Part shown: one piece after another, positions 6,585 to 13,986 of the stretch
Numbering within the stretch: the first letter of the stretch is position 1
Layout of the letters: the number at the start of each line of letters is the position of its first letter
Origin: DAOUGC01 sp034429695
Lineage (GTDB): Bacteria; Chloroflexota; Anaerolineae; Anaerolineales; Anaerolineaceae
Reading direction: 5' to 3'
Assembly (NCBI GenBank): GCA_034429695.1
Contig: DAOUGC010000244.1
Coordinates: 1 to 19,136, forward strand
DNA: 19,136 bases
Translations under genes and position numbers: made by a program
The notes under the pieces: generated by a model
The model's database searches: none
Seen by the model: the letters and a program-made list of their open reading frames with translations, nothing else
What the model was told of the DNA's origin: nothing

Positions 6585-7381
6585 GCTATCTGCACCGGTG
6601 GGGCGCCATCTGCCAGCACGGACAGAATTCGCGGTCCCTTCTCGGTGATTGCCACAGTGTGCTCAAAATGGGCGGTGAGCTTGTTGAGCGATGATGCAAC
6701 CGTCCATTGATCGGGCAGCACCCTGGTGATGCCGTTGCCTTCCAGCAACATGGGTTCCAGCGCGATGGTCATGCCTGCCCGTAACAGCATCCCCCGCCCC
6801 TGCACACCGTAATTCGGCATGGACGGACCTTCGTGAAGGTTGCGGCCCACGCCGTGCCCGGTGTACTCCATGGGGACGAAGAAGCCCATCTTCTTGACAT
6901 GGCTCTCGATCGCCGCGCCCACATCACCCACCCGATTGCCCACCATCAGCTTGCTGATGCCAATGTACAACGCTTCTTCTGTGGCCTCAAGCAATTTCTG
7001 CGCCGCGGGTGAAATCTCACCCACACCGATGGTGAAAGCTGAATCGGCGACAAATCCTTCATACACATTGCCACAATCCACCGAAACGATGTCGCCTTCT
7101 TTGATCTTGCGTTTTCCGGGCAAGCCGTGCACCAGCTCGTCATTGATGCTCACGTTGGTTGACGCCGGGTACGGATACGGCCCAGGATAACCCTTGAAGG
7201 GCGAAACAACACCATACTTTTTCAGCACTTCTTCGGCAGCCGCATTCACATCTGCGGTTGTGGCGCCAGGGCGAATGGCATCGCGGGCGGCAGCCAACGC
7301 TTCAGCGTTGATCCGCCCGGCGATGCGCATGATCTCGATCTCCTCGGCGCTTTTGATCGAAATTTGTCGTTCCCAGGACAT
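6557..7381 (-). CDS. map: Methionine aminopeptidase, type I
   Basis: Removes the N-terminal Met from new proteins using a two-metal centre. All five metal ligands are visible: D102 (in SVDCG), D113 (in VADSAF), H176 (in GHGVGR), E209 (in ALEPM) and E240 (in HFEHT). H85 in ELVHGLPG matches the substrate-binding histidine. At 274 residues it is longer than the roughly 250-264 usual, with about 20 extra residues after the catalytic core. The ATG overlaps the adk stop as TAATG. A promoter for the next genes lies in its last codons. Confidence 0.98.
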   Translation of the reverse strand: MSWERQISIKSAEEIEIMRIAGRINAEALAAARDAIRPGATTADVNAAAEEVLKKYGVVSPFKGYPGPYPYPASTNVSINDELVHGLPGKRKIKEGDIVSVDCGNVYEGFVADSAFTIGVGEISPAAQKLLEATEEALYIGISKLMVGNRVGDVGAAIESHVKKMGFFVPMEYTGHGVGRNLHEGPSMPNYGVQGRGMLLRAGMTIALEPMLLEGNGITRVLPDQWTVASSLNKLTAHFEHTVAITEKGPRILSVLADGAPPVQIAGHFQRYTV

Positions 7382-8037
7382 TACATTGCCTTCTTTACAG
7401 CCGCCAACAATCCATTGGTCACTCGATCGATCGGCTGGGTGCCGTCAATTTCAACCAACAGGCCTTTCTGGCGATAATACTCGATCAACGGGGAGGTTTG
7501 TTCCATGTAGACCCGAATGCGATTGCGCACTGTCTCCGACTTGTCGTCGTCACGTTGATAGAGTTCGGAACCATCCAGATCGCACACACCCGGTTTCTGG
7601 GGTGGGTTGAACTTCTCGTGGTACACATGGCCCTGCGCGCGGCAGGTCCAGCGGCCACCCAGCCGTTCCACCAGCACCTCAGCCGGAACCGAGATATACG
7701 GCACGATCTTTACCTCACCGCCCAGCTCAGCCAGCATGTCGCCCAATGCACTGGCCTGTGCAGGCGTACGGGGAAAACCATCCAGCAGCGCCCCACCCAC
7801 CGTATCCGGACGGCTGAGCCGTTCGCGGATCATGGCGATGGTCAGGTCATCGGGCACCAGTTCGCCGCGGGTCATGAACTCCTGTGCCCGAACACCCAGT
7901 GGGGTTTGTGCCTTCAGATTTTCTCTGAAGATGTCACCCGACGAGATGTGCGCCAGGTCCAGCTCCTTGGCGATGATCTGCGCCTGCGTGCCTTTACCAG
8001 CCCCCGGTGGGCCAAGCAGAACGACATAGTTCGGCAT
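7381..8037 (-). CDS. adk: Adenylate kinase
   Basis: Catalyses ATP + AMP = 2 ADP in the cytoplasm; 218 residues, the long-LID form. The P-loop GPPGAGKGT is at 9-17, SSGDIFR at 33-39, DGFPRT at 86-91 and YQRDDD at 160-165. The LID (about 128-160) aligns with zinc-binding LIDs but the ligand set is C132, Q135, C152, D155: the second Cys is Gln and the fourth is Asp, so zinc binding is uncertain. The ATG is 5 bases after secY, and map overlaps its stop by one base, the classic secY-adk-map order. Confidence 0.98.
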   Translation of the reverse strand: MPNYVVLLGPPGAGKGTQAQIIAKELDLAHISSGDIFRENLKAQTPLGVRAQEFMTRGELVPDDLTIAMIRERLSRPDTVGGALLDGFPRTPAQASALGDMLAELGGEVKIVPYISVPAEVLVERLGGRWTCRAQGHVYHEKFNPPQKPGVCDLDGSELYQRDDDKSETVRNRIRVYMEQTSPLIEYYRQKGLLVEIDGTQPIDRVTNGLLAAVKKAM

Positions 8038-8042
8038 TTGTT

Positions 8043-9386
8043 TTATCCTCTGATCAACTTCTCGTCGTAACCGTGCAATTTCAGCTCGGTTTCGATGATG
8101 GTAAAGGTGTCGCGAACCACGCCCACCACAATCAGCAGACCAGCCGCCGAGATGAGCAGCAAACCAGACTGGCGTGCGCCGACGGGCAGGACAGCGCTGA
8201 GGATGTACGGGAGCACTGCCACCAGACCCAGGAACAAAGCCCCGGGCAGGGTGATGCGTCGCTGAACGCGGGTCAAATATTTCTGAGTGGGCCCGCCCCG
8301 GGTGACACCCGGAATCTGCGCGCCCTGCTTCTTCAGGTTCTCACCATAGTTCTGCTGCGTGAAGAGCACGTCGGTGTAGAAGAAGGTGAAAGCCACCACC
8401 ATGAGGAAGTAAATCAATGAGTACCAGAAACCCTGTCCATTGAAGGTGTTGTACACACCGGTGAACAAATTCCCAACCCACTCGGTCTCTGAATTCATAA
8501 AATAACTCGCCAGAATACCAGGGAAGGTCATGATGGACTGGGCGAAGATCAAGGGGATCATACCCGCCATGTTCACCATCAAAGGAAGGTTGCTTCGCAC
8601 TGGCATGGACATGCGGTTGCCAATGCGGCGGCCAGGGAACAGCACCGGCACGTTGCGGCGACCCTGCTGGACGAACACAATCGCGAAGATGGTCAAAACC
8701 AGCAATGCAAGGATCAACAACAGCAACCACCAGCCGTTTTGTTCATCAGCCAGCAGGCTCAGCAGATTGCCCGGAATGCCCGAGACAATGCCGGAGAAGA
8801 TGATCAATGACAGACCCTGATTGGGAATGCCGTACTCGCTGATCAACTGCCCCAGCCAGATGCCCACCATGGTTCCGGCGATCATCGAGATCAGGGTGGC
8901 CATGGTTGGCAATAATGCCGCGCCGCTAAAACCAAAGTTATTCAAAATGGACTGACCGCCCGTCATGGAATTGAAAATATTAATCTGGCCAATGGCAGAC
9001 AGGAAAGCCATCGGAACGGTCAGAATGACAGTCCAGCGCTCCATCCACTGGCGACCCTCGCGCGGGTTTTCCTTCATTTTTGCTTCCAGCGCGGGAATGA
9101 TCGGAACCAGCAATTGCAGGATGATTTGCGCGGTAATGTATGGGTAGACGCCCATCGCCAGGATGGAGAAATTGGAAACCGTACCACCCGACAGCAGATC
9201 CAACAGATTGAACAGGTTACCGGCAGCGCCACCTGATTGGGACAATGCCGCCAGAACCTCTCGATTGATGCCCGGTACGGGAATGTTGGCCGCCAGGCGG
9301 TAGAGGATCAGCAGCGCGAGCGTGATGAGCAGCTTTTTCCGGATATCTTCTGACTTCCATAGGTAGCGCCAGGGTGAACGCTTCAT
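8043..9386 (-). CDS. secY: Preprotein translocase channel subunit SecY
   Basis: Forms the membrane channel for protein export and insertion with SecE/SecG and SecA; 447 residues with about ten hydrophobic spans. Span 1 is at about 19-37 (LLITLALLILYRLA), span 2 at 75-95 after the plug region, and NMAGMIPLIFA at 272-282 matches family span 7. Most blocks are conserved, but the C5 cytoplasmic loop reads IPGVTRGGPTQKYL (358-371), where the family norm is GIRPG: the key Arg is Thr362 with Arg shifted to 363. The C4 loop reads PVLFPGRR. Start ATG lies after AAGGAG. Confidence 0.97.
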   Translation of the reverse strand: MKRSPWRYLWKSEDIRKKLLITLALLILYRLAANIPVPGINREVLAALSQSGGAAGNLFNLLDLLSGGTVSNFSILAMGVYPYITAQIILQLLVPIIPALEAKMKENPREGRQWMERWTVILTVPMAFLSAIGQINIFNSMTGGQSILNNFGFSGAALLPTMATLISMIAGTMVGIWLGQLISEYGIPNQGLSLIIFSGIVSGIPGNLLSLLADEQNGWWLLLLILALLVLTIFAIVFVQQGRRNVPVLFPGRRIGNRMSMPVRSNLPLMVNMAGMIPLIFAQSIMTFPGILASYFMNSETEWVGNLFTGVYNTFNGQGFWYSLIYFLMVVAFTFFYTDVLFTQQNYGENLKKQGAQIPGVTRGGPTQKYLTRVQRRITLPGALFLGLVAVLPYILSAVLPVGARQSGLLLISAAGLLIVVGVVRDTFTIIETELKLHGYDEKLIRG

Positions 9387-9410
9387 GAGCCAATCTCCTT
9401 AAGAATTGGT
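9384..9410 (-). promoter_or_regulatory. Weak hairpin exposing the secY Shine-Dalgarno in its loop
   Basis: In the rplO-secY gap the minus strand has CCAAT and ATTGG, 10 bases apart, with TTAAGGAG in the loop between them. The stem is only 5 bp (7 with a mismatch), so the structure is marginal, but it would present the Shine-Dalgarno of secY in the loop next to its ATG. Confidence 0.25.
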
Positions 9411-9414
9411 TTAC

Positions 9415-9867
9415 TCACCCAATGATCTCAACGCTGCCACCGGCAGCTTCGATCTTTGCACGGGCGCCCTTGGTCACGCGATGAACCCGCACGGTAAGGG
9501 GCACGCTAATCTCGCCGGTACCCAGGATGACAACCGGGTTGGCATTCTTGCGCAGCAGCCGGGCGGCAGTCAAGGTCTCGGGGGTCACTTCAGCGTTGGC
9601 AGCAAAACCGCCCAACTGAGCCAGAGTGACTTCATTGTATTCCACGCGATTGGGTGGGGTGAAGCCTTCACCACGGATGAACGGCAGGCGGCGGTAGAAC
9701 GGCAGGTTACCGCCCTGGCGGTACAGGTGACCGCCTTCGCCGGAGCGAGCGCCCTGACCCTTGGTGCCGCGACCGGCGGTTTTACCCTGACCGGCGCCCA
9801 GCCCACGCCCGATGCGTTTGCGCTTCTTCTTTGCGCCTTCATTTGGCATGAGATCGTGTAATTTCAT
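9415..9867 (-). CDS. rplO: 50S ribosomal protein L15
   Basis: Late-assembly large-subunit protein, 150 residues. It opens MKLHDLMPNEGAKKKRKRIG, followed by the glycine/arginine-rich RGLGAGQGKTAGRGTKGQGA and the block FEGG-like EGGHLYRQGGNLPFYRRLP that marks L15, then a C-terminal VEIIG. The ATG overlaps the rpmD stop by four bases (ATGA). It is followed 28 bases later by secY, the conserved rplO-secY junction. Confidence 0.97.
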   Translation of the reverse strand: MKLHDLMPNEGAKKKRKRIGRGLGAGQGKTAGRGTKGQGARSGEGGHLYRQGGNLPFYRRLPFIRGEGFTPPNRVEYNEVTLAQLGGFAANAEVTPETLTAARLLRKNANPVVILGTGEISVPLTVRVHRVTKGARAKIEAAGGSVEIIG

Positions 9868-10070
9868 TGCTCTACCTGCTCTTCTATCTTAACCAGATGA
9901 TTCACTTTTCGCAGCATGCCACGCAGGGTCGGGCTGTCGGTGTGAACCACCGTCTGGTGTAATTTTCGTAAGCCCAATGCTTCAATGGTTGCCTTGTGGC
10001 GAACCGAATAACCAATTGCGCTCTTCACCAGGGTGATGCGCAACTTCTTGGTGGTGGTATTCTCAGCCAT
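9864..10070 (-). CDS. rpmD: 50S ribosomal protein L30
   Basis: Small large-subunit protein, 68 residues (family about 60). Core features are LRITLVKSAIGYSVRHKATI and LGLRKLHQTVVHTDSPTLRGM, followed by VNHLVKIEE. Eight N-terminal residues (MAENTTTK) precede the first strand. It starts 8 bases inside the end of rpsE and overlaps rplO by four bases, the standard S5-L30-L15 order with tight coupling. Confidence 0.97.
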   Translation of the reverse strand: MAENTTTKKLRITLVKSAIGYSVRHKATIEALGLRKLHQTVVHTDSPTLRGMLRKVNHLVKIEEQVEQ

Positions 10071-10596
10071 TCTTCCTCCGGCGTTCCCAGTACGGAAGCA
10101 GCTCAGCCACAGGTTTTCCGCGGTAAGCGGCTTCGGTCTCAGGAGATTTCAACTGGGCAAGGGCGTCGAAGGTGGCTTTCACCACATTCAAGACGTTGTT
10201 GGAACCCAGTGATTTGGTGAGGATGTCACGCACACCGGCGCACTCCAGAACGGCGCGCACACCACCCGCAGCGATAACGCCAGTACCAGCCGAAGCCGGT
10301 TTGAGCATCACGCGGGCGCCGCTGGTCTCACCGATCACCTCGTGCGGAACGGTGGTGCCAGACAGCGGAACAGTCACCATGTTTTTGCGGGCGCGATCGC
10401 TGGCTTTGCGCATGGCATCGGGCACGGCATTGGCTTTGCCAATACCCAGGCCCACCCGGCCATGGTTGTCGCCGACGATGACGGTCACACGGAACTGGAA
10501 GCGGCGGCCACCTTTGACCACTTTGGCCACGCGCGCCACTTCAATCGCCCGCTCGTCGAACTGATCTTCCAAAGGTTGAAAATCCTTCATGTCCAT
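10063..10596 (-). CDS. rpsE: 30S ribosomal protein S5
   Basis: Small-subunit protein at the mRNA entry channel, important for decoding fidelity; 177 residues. The S5 N-terminal domain is marked by VAKVVKGGRRFQFRVTVIVG and HGRVGLGIGKANAVPDAM; the C-terminal domain by PASAGTGVIAAGGVRAVLE and GVRDILTKSLGSNN. The ATG at 10596 has GAGGG 8 nt upstream; Met3 is a possible but less well spaced alternative. It lies 33 bases after rplR. Confidence 0.98.
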   Translation of the reverse strand: MDMKDFQPLEDQFDERAIEVARVAKVVKGGRRFQFRVTVIVGDNHGRVGLGIGKANAVPDAMRKASDRARKNMVTVPLSGTTVPHEVIGETSGARVMLKPASAGTGVIAAGGVRAVLECAGVRDILTKSLGSNNVLNVVKATFDALAQLKSPETEAAYRGKPVAELLPYWERRRKNG

Positions 10597-10629
10597 AATT
10601 CAGGCCCTCAACACCTGTTGTCTGTCTTG

Positions 10630-10995
10630 TTAGAATTCCAGGCCTGCCTGGCGGGCGGCATCGGCCAGTGCTTTCACACGACCGATGTAGCGATAACCAC
10701 CCCGGTCAAAAACCACCCGGGTCACGCCCTTGTCCTTGGCGCGCTGGGCAACCAGTTCACCAACCAGCTTGGCCTGTTCAGTCTTCGACAGGCCCGCCAC
10801 TTTGGCGCGCAGTTCATGATCCACGCTGGAGGCAGACGCAACCGTATTACCGGCTTCGTCATCGATCACCTGGGCGTAGATCTCCTGCAGGCTGCGAAAA
10901 ACGTTCAGGCGCGGGCAATCGGGTGTACCGGAAACGTGCTTGCGAACACGTGCATGGCGTTGTTGACGAGCTTCACTTCGAGTCTTCTTTGACAT
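10630..10995 (-). CDS. rplR: 50S ribosomal protein L18
   Basis: 5S rRNA-binding protein of the central protuberance; 121 residues, normal length. Typical segments: RVRKHVSGTPDCPRLNVFRS near the N-terminus, IYAQVIDDEAGNTVASAS, and the ending GVTRVVFDRGGYRYIGRVKA followed by LADAARQAGLEF. The basic N-terminus is rich in Arg and Lys as expected. The ATG follows the rplF stop by 8 bases. Confidence 0.98.
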   Translation of the reverse strand: MSKKTRSEARQQRHARVRKHVSGTPDCPRLNVFRSLQEIYAQVIDDEAGNTVASASSVDHELRAKVAGLSKTEQAKLVGELVAQRAKDKGVTRVVFDRGGYRYIGRVKALADAARQAGLEF

Positions 10996-11003
10996 GGCTA
11001 CAC

Positions 11004-11555
11004 CTACTTACCCTTACCAGCCTTACCGGCTTTGCGGCGGATCTTCTCGCCCTGGTAGCGAATACCCTTGCCCTTGTACGGCTCGGGCGGGCGAATCTTG
11101 CGAATATCTGACGCAACCTGACCCACCTGCTCCCGATCAATACCCATTACCTTCACCTGACGGGTCTTGGTGTCCACGTCAAAGGAAATGCCGGGTTCAG
11201 GTTCAATAACGACGGGATGCGAGTAACCCACATACAACACCAGGTTGGCGCCGTTCATTTCAGCGCGATACCCAACACCCTCAACTTCCAACACTTTGGT
11301 AAAACCGGCGCTTACCCCGGTCACCATATTCTGGATTAAAGCCCGGGTTGTACCGTGCAGCGCGCGTTCAGCAGGGTTGTCACTGTTGCGGGTGATAACC
11401 AATTGCTGGGGATCATTCTCCATGTTGATGCCGATCAGCGGAGAGAAGGTGCGGCTCATTTCGCCTTTGGGACCCTTCACCACCACATCACTGCCATTCA
11501 CAGAGATGGTCACGCCGCTTGGAACGACCACTGGCATGCGACCAATTCTAGACAC
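11004..11555 (-). CDS. rplF: 50S ribosomal protein L6
   Basis: Large-subunit protein near the factor-binding region, made of two similar domains; 183 residues. It begins MSRIGRMPVVVPSGV and contains VKGPKGEMSRTF, GTTRALIQNMVTGVSAGF, LEVEGVGYRAE and the family ending RPPEPYKGKGIRYQGEKIR-like block (here IRPPEPYKGKGIRYQGEK). The start codon is GTG at 11555, chosen because AGGAGG lies 8 nt upstream. An out-of-frame ATG sits one base after that Shine-Dalgarno and would give only four codons, so it is ignored. Confidence 0.98.
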   Translation of the reverse strand: MSRIGRMPVVVPSGVTISVNGSDVVVKGPKGEMSRTFSPLIGINMENDPQQLVITRNSDNPAERALHGTTRALIQNMVTGVSAGFTKVLEVEGVGYRAEMNGANLVLYVGYSHPVVIEPEPGISFDVDTKTRQVKVMGIDREQVGQVASDIRKIRPPEPYKGKGIRYQGEKIRRKAGKAGKGK

Positions 11556-11578
11556 GTTTCATACCTCCTGCACCCGGG

Positions 11579-11995
11579 CTACCAGACTTTGCACAGGACT
11601 TCGCCACCAACACCCAGTTGGCGAGCGCGTTGTCCGGTCATCACGCCCTTCGGCGTGGAGAGGATGGCGACACCCATCCCGGAGAGCACCCAGGGAATAT
11701 CCTGCTTACGGGTATAAACCCTGCGACCAGGGCGACTGACGCGCTCCAGACCGGTCATCACCGGGCGGCGCTCACGTCGTTCACCCACAAATTTAATACG
11801 CACCCGCAGAACCGAATGCGACGGCTTGGTTTCGTCAGCCACCACTTCATAGCTCTCCAGGAAGCCCTCTTCCTTCAAAATTCGGGCAATTTCGGCCTTG
11901 AGCTTGGAAGCTGGCATGGCCGTCACGTTCTGACCCGCCATCATGGCATTACGCATGCGAGTCAACATATCAGCGATTGGATCGTTTACGCTCAT
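11579..11995 (-). CDS. rpsH: 30S ribosomal protein S8
   Basis: Primary 16S rRNA-binding protein, and in E. coli the repressor of the spc operon. With the ATG at 11995 it has 138 residues and begins MSVNDPIADMLTRMRNA, the family N-terminus; it ends in LGVGGEVLCKVW. GGAGG lies exactly 7 nt before this ATG. In-frame starts at 12001 and 12013 exist, but the first is one base from the Shine-Dalgarno and the second lies upstream of it. The block TPKGVMTGQRAR is also diagnostic. Confidence 0.97.
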   Translation of the reverse strand: MSVNDPIADMLTRMRNAMMAGQNVTAMPASKLKAEIARILKEEGFLESYEVVADETKPSHSVLRVRIKFVGERRERRPVMTGLERVSRPGRRVYTRKQDIPWVLSGMGVAILSTPKGVMTGQRARQLGVGGEVLCKVW

Positions 11996-12013
11996 TCTCA
12001 TTCCTCCGGGCAA

Positions 12014-12196
12014 TTACCAGGACGATTTCGTGACGCCGGGAATTTGCCCTTTCAAAGCCAACTCGCGGAAGCAAATGCGGCACAATCCAAAGCGGCGTAT
12101 GTAACCGCGCGGTCGCCCGCAGATCTGGCAGCGATTACGTACCTGGTTGGGATACTCCCGCCGCAATTCACGATTGATCATTGATTTCTTGGCCAT
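12014..12196 (-). CDS. rpsZ: 30S ribosomal protein S14, zinc-binding type Z
   Basis: Small-subunit head protein in its short zinc-binding form, 60 residues. The zinc ligands are C23, C26, C39 and C42, followed by FRELALKGQIPGVTKSSW, which is family-typical. Two ATG codons stand side by side: 12199 overlaps the rplE stop (TAATG) but is only 3 nt from AAAGGG, whereas 12196 has a 6-nt spacing and gives the usual MAKKS start, so I prefer 12196. Confidence 0.97.
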   Translation of the reverse strand: MAKKSMINRELRREYPNQVRNRCQICGRPRGYIRRFGLCRICFRELALKGQIPGVTKSSW

Positions 12197-12198
12197 CA

Positions 12199-12741
12199 TT
12201 AACCCTTTCTAAACGGCATGCCCATCATTTGAAGCAGCAGGGCAGCCTGCTCATCGTTTTTGGCGGTGGTCACAATGGTGATCTCCATGCCCCGTACCCG
12301 GTCGATCTTGTCATACTCGATCTCGGGGAAGATGAGCTGCTCGCGCAGGCCCAGGGTGTAATTGCCACGACCGTCAAAGGCATCCGGAGAGACGCCACGG
12401 AAGTCGCGTACACGGGGCAGCACAATGTTCATCACGCGGTCCAGGAAGGACCACATTTTCTCACCGCGCAGGGTCACCTTCACGCCAATGGCGCGGCCCT
12501 CGCGCAGTTTGAAATTGGCGATGGACTTGCGAGCAATGGTGATCACGGGTTTCTGACCGGTAATCAAAGCCACGTCGCCAGCAGCGGCGTCCAGAGCCTT
12601 CGGGTTATCCAGGGCTTCGCCCAACCCGATGTTCACAACCACCTTCTGAATGGCCGGAACCTGCATGGGATTCTCCAGGTTCAACGCCTTCATCAGGGCG
12701 GGAGCGACTTCGTTGATATACATCTCTTTCAGTCTATTCAT
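12199..12741 (-). CDS. rplE: 50S ribosomal protein L5
   Basis: 5S rRNA-binding protein that contacts P-site tRNA and forms a bridge to S13; 180 residues, as expected. Recognised by VPAIQKVVVNIGLGEAL, QKPVITIARKSIANFKLREG, IGVKVTLRGEKMWSFLDR, the segment LPRVRDFRGVS and FPEIEYDKIDRVRGMEITIV. The start lies 18 bases after rplX and its stop overlaps the S14 start region, supporting coupled translation. Confidence 0.98.
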   Translation of the reverse strand: MNRLKEMYINEVAPALMKALNLENPMQVPAIQKVVVNIGLGEALDNPKALDAAAGDVALITGQKPVITIARKSIANFKLREGRAIGVKVTLRGEKMWSFLDRVMNIVLPRVRDFRGVSPDAFDGRGNYTLGLREQLIFPEIEYDKIDRVRGMEITIVTTAKNDEQAALLLQMMGMPFRKG

Positions 12742-12759
12742 GGTTTCGCTCCGCTATCC

Positions 12760-13092
12760 TTAATCATCCAGCAGCGCCTGGCACTGCTTGCAAACACGGG
12801 TTACCTTGTTGCCGTCGCGGCTCAGACCCACCCGGGTCGGCTTGCCGCATTTGGGGCAGACCAGCATCACATTGGAAATGTGAACGGGCGCCTCAAAGCG
12901 CATCTTGCCGGGGTTTACGGTGCGGTTCTGTGCCTGAACCTGTCGCTGGTGCTTGGTGCGCAAGTTGACGCCCTGCACCACCACCCGGTCCACATCCGCT
13001 TCCACACGGATCACTTCGCCGCGCTTTCCCTTGTCTTCAGAACGCCCACTGATCACTTCGACCAGGTCGCCCTTATGGATCTTGTGTTTCAT
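12760..13092 (-). CDS. rplX: 50S ribosomal protein L24, four-cysteine form
   Basis: Assembly initiator of the large subunit, 110 residues. The N-terminal KOW-type segment runs through HKGDLVEVISGRSEDKGKRG and is followed by VQGVNLRTKHQ. The C-terminal part carries CPKC (79-82) and CKQC (101-104), a zinc-ribbon-like set found in many but not all bacterial L24 proteins and missing in E. coli. It lies between rplN and rplE in the normal spc order. Confidence 0.98.
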   Translation of the reverse strand: MKHKIHKGDLVEVISGRSEDKGKRGEVIRVEADVDRVVVQGVNLRTKHQRQVQAQNRTVNPGKMRFEAPVHISNVMLVCPKCGKPTRVGLSRDGNKVTRVCKQCQALLDD

Positions 13093-13122
13093 CCTGTTAA
13101 CACTCCTGCTCTCTGGCCGCTG

Positions 13123-13494
13123 TTACAGTACTTCGGGCGCCAGCGAGACAATTTTCATAAAACCTTTTTCGCGCAGTTCGCGCGCAACCGGCCCAAAGAT
13201 GCGGGTGCCCTTGGGGTTGGCGGATTCGCCATCCAGGATGACGGCAGCATTGTCATCAAAGCGGATGCTGGAACCATCGTCGCGGCGCCATTCTTTTGAG
13301 CAGCGTACGATCACAGCTTTGACCACATCGCTCTTCTTCACCGAACCCTGGGGAGTGGCTGATTTGACCGTCGCCACCACAACATCGCCCACATGCCCGT
13401 AACGGCGGGTGGAACCACCCATGATGTGGATCACCAGGAGTTCGCGAGCGCCGGTGTTATCGGCTACGTTAATTCGGGATTCCTGCTGGATCAT
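13123..13494 (-). CDS. rplN: 50S ribosomal protein L14
   Basis: Large-subunit interface protein that contacts the small subunit; 123 residues, the usual length. It starts MIQQESRINVADNTGARELL and includes GHVGDVVVATVKSATP, VVKAVIVRC, DDNAAVILDGESANPKGTRI and FGPVARELREKGFMKIVSLA, all near-invariant in bacteria. It begins 4 bases after rpsQ and is the first gene of the conserved spc block; no separate promoter is visible before it. Confidence 0.99.
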   Translation of the reverse strand: MIQQESRINVADNTGARELLVIHIMGGSTRRYGHVGDVVVATVKSATPQGSVKKSDVVKAVIVRCSKEWRRDDGSSIRFDDNAAVILDGESANPKGTRIFGPVARELREKGFMKIVSLAPEVL

Positions 13495-13498
13495 GATG

Positions 13499-13774
13499 TT
13501 ACGCTCCTTCGCCAGTCACCGGCTCAACACCGCTACCGCGCTGCACAATGCTTTCCACCACCCAGTGCTTTTCACGAGACAGGGGGCGGCTTTCCACAAT
13601 CTGCACCTGATCACCCACGCGGCAAGCCAGTTCATCATGGGCCTTCACACGCTTGGTGGAGTGAATGACCTTTTTGTAAACAGGGTGCCTGAAGGTGCGG
13701 GTGATTTCCACAACGACAGTCTTCATCATCTTGTCGCTGGTCACAACACCAATCATTCGACGACGGTTGTTCAT
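13499..13774 (-). CDS. rpsQ: 30S ribosomal protein S17
   Basis: Primary 16S rRNA-binding protein with an OB-type fold; 91 residues. Family blocks: RRRMIGVVTSDKMMKTVVVE, HPVYKKVIHSTKRVKAHDE and GDQVQIVESRPLSREKHWVV. The last dozen residues (GSGVEPVTGEGA) form a short tail of no evident function. The ATG overlaps the end of rpmC by four bases (ATGA). Confidence 0.98.
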   Translation of the reverse strand: MNNRRRMIGVVTSDKMMKTVVVEITRTFRHPVYKKVIHSTKRVKAHDELACRVGDQVQIVESRPLSREKHWVVESIVQRGSGVEPVTGEGA

Positions 13775-13986
13775 TTCTCACCTTCCTGACGGACAATATC
13801 CAGTTCGCGTTCGCGCAGGATGGTTTCGAACTGCGCAATGAGTTTGCGCGTCTGGCGCAGGCGGCTGGTATCGGTTAACTGACCGGCCACCACCTGAAAA
13901 CGCAGATTCATTAGTTCCTGACGAGCATCATTCAGGCGGTTTTTCAGTTCCTGCGTATTAAGTGCTCTGATTTCCTTGGTTTTCAT
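13771..13986 (-). CDS. rpmC: 50S ribosomal protein L29
   Basis: Small helical protein near the peptide exit tunnel and the signal recognition particle/trigger factor docking site; 71 residues. It begins MKTKEIRALNTQELKNRLND and contains ELMNLRFQVVAGQLTDTSRL, which is typical, followed by the second helix with RKLIAQFETILRERELD. It overlaps both neighbours by four bases (rplP upstream and rpsQ downstream), the most tightly packed part of the cluster. Confidence 0.98.
   Translation of the reverse strand: MKTKEIRALNTQELKNRLNDARQELMNLRFQVVAGQLTDTSRLRQTRKLIAQFETILRERELDIVRQEGEK

Noticed and set aside
11556..11562. ATG one base after the rplF Shine-Dalgarno giving a four-codon frame
   Set aside because: Too close to the Shine-Dalgarno to initiate well, and the rplF GTG has ideal 8-nt spacing.
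12181..13299. 372-codon plus-strand reading frame opposite rplE, rplX and rplN
   Set aside because: It lies wholly antisense to three certain ribosomal protein genes; long antisense frames are expected from high-GC codon bias, and it shows no recognisable domain.
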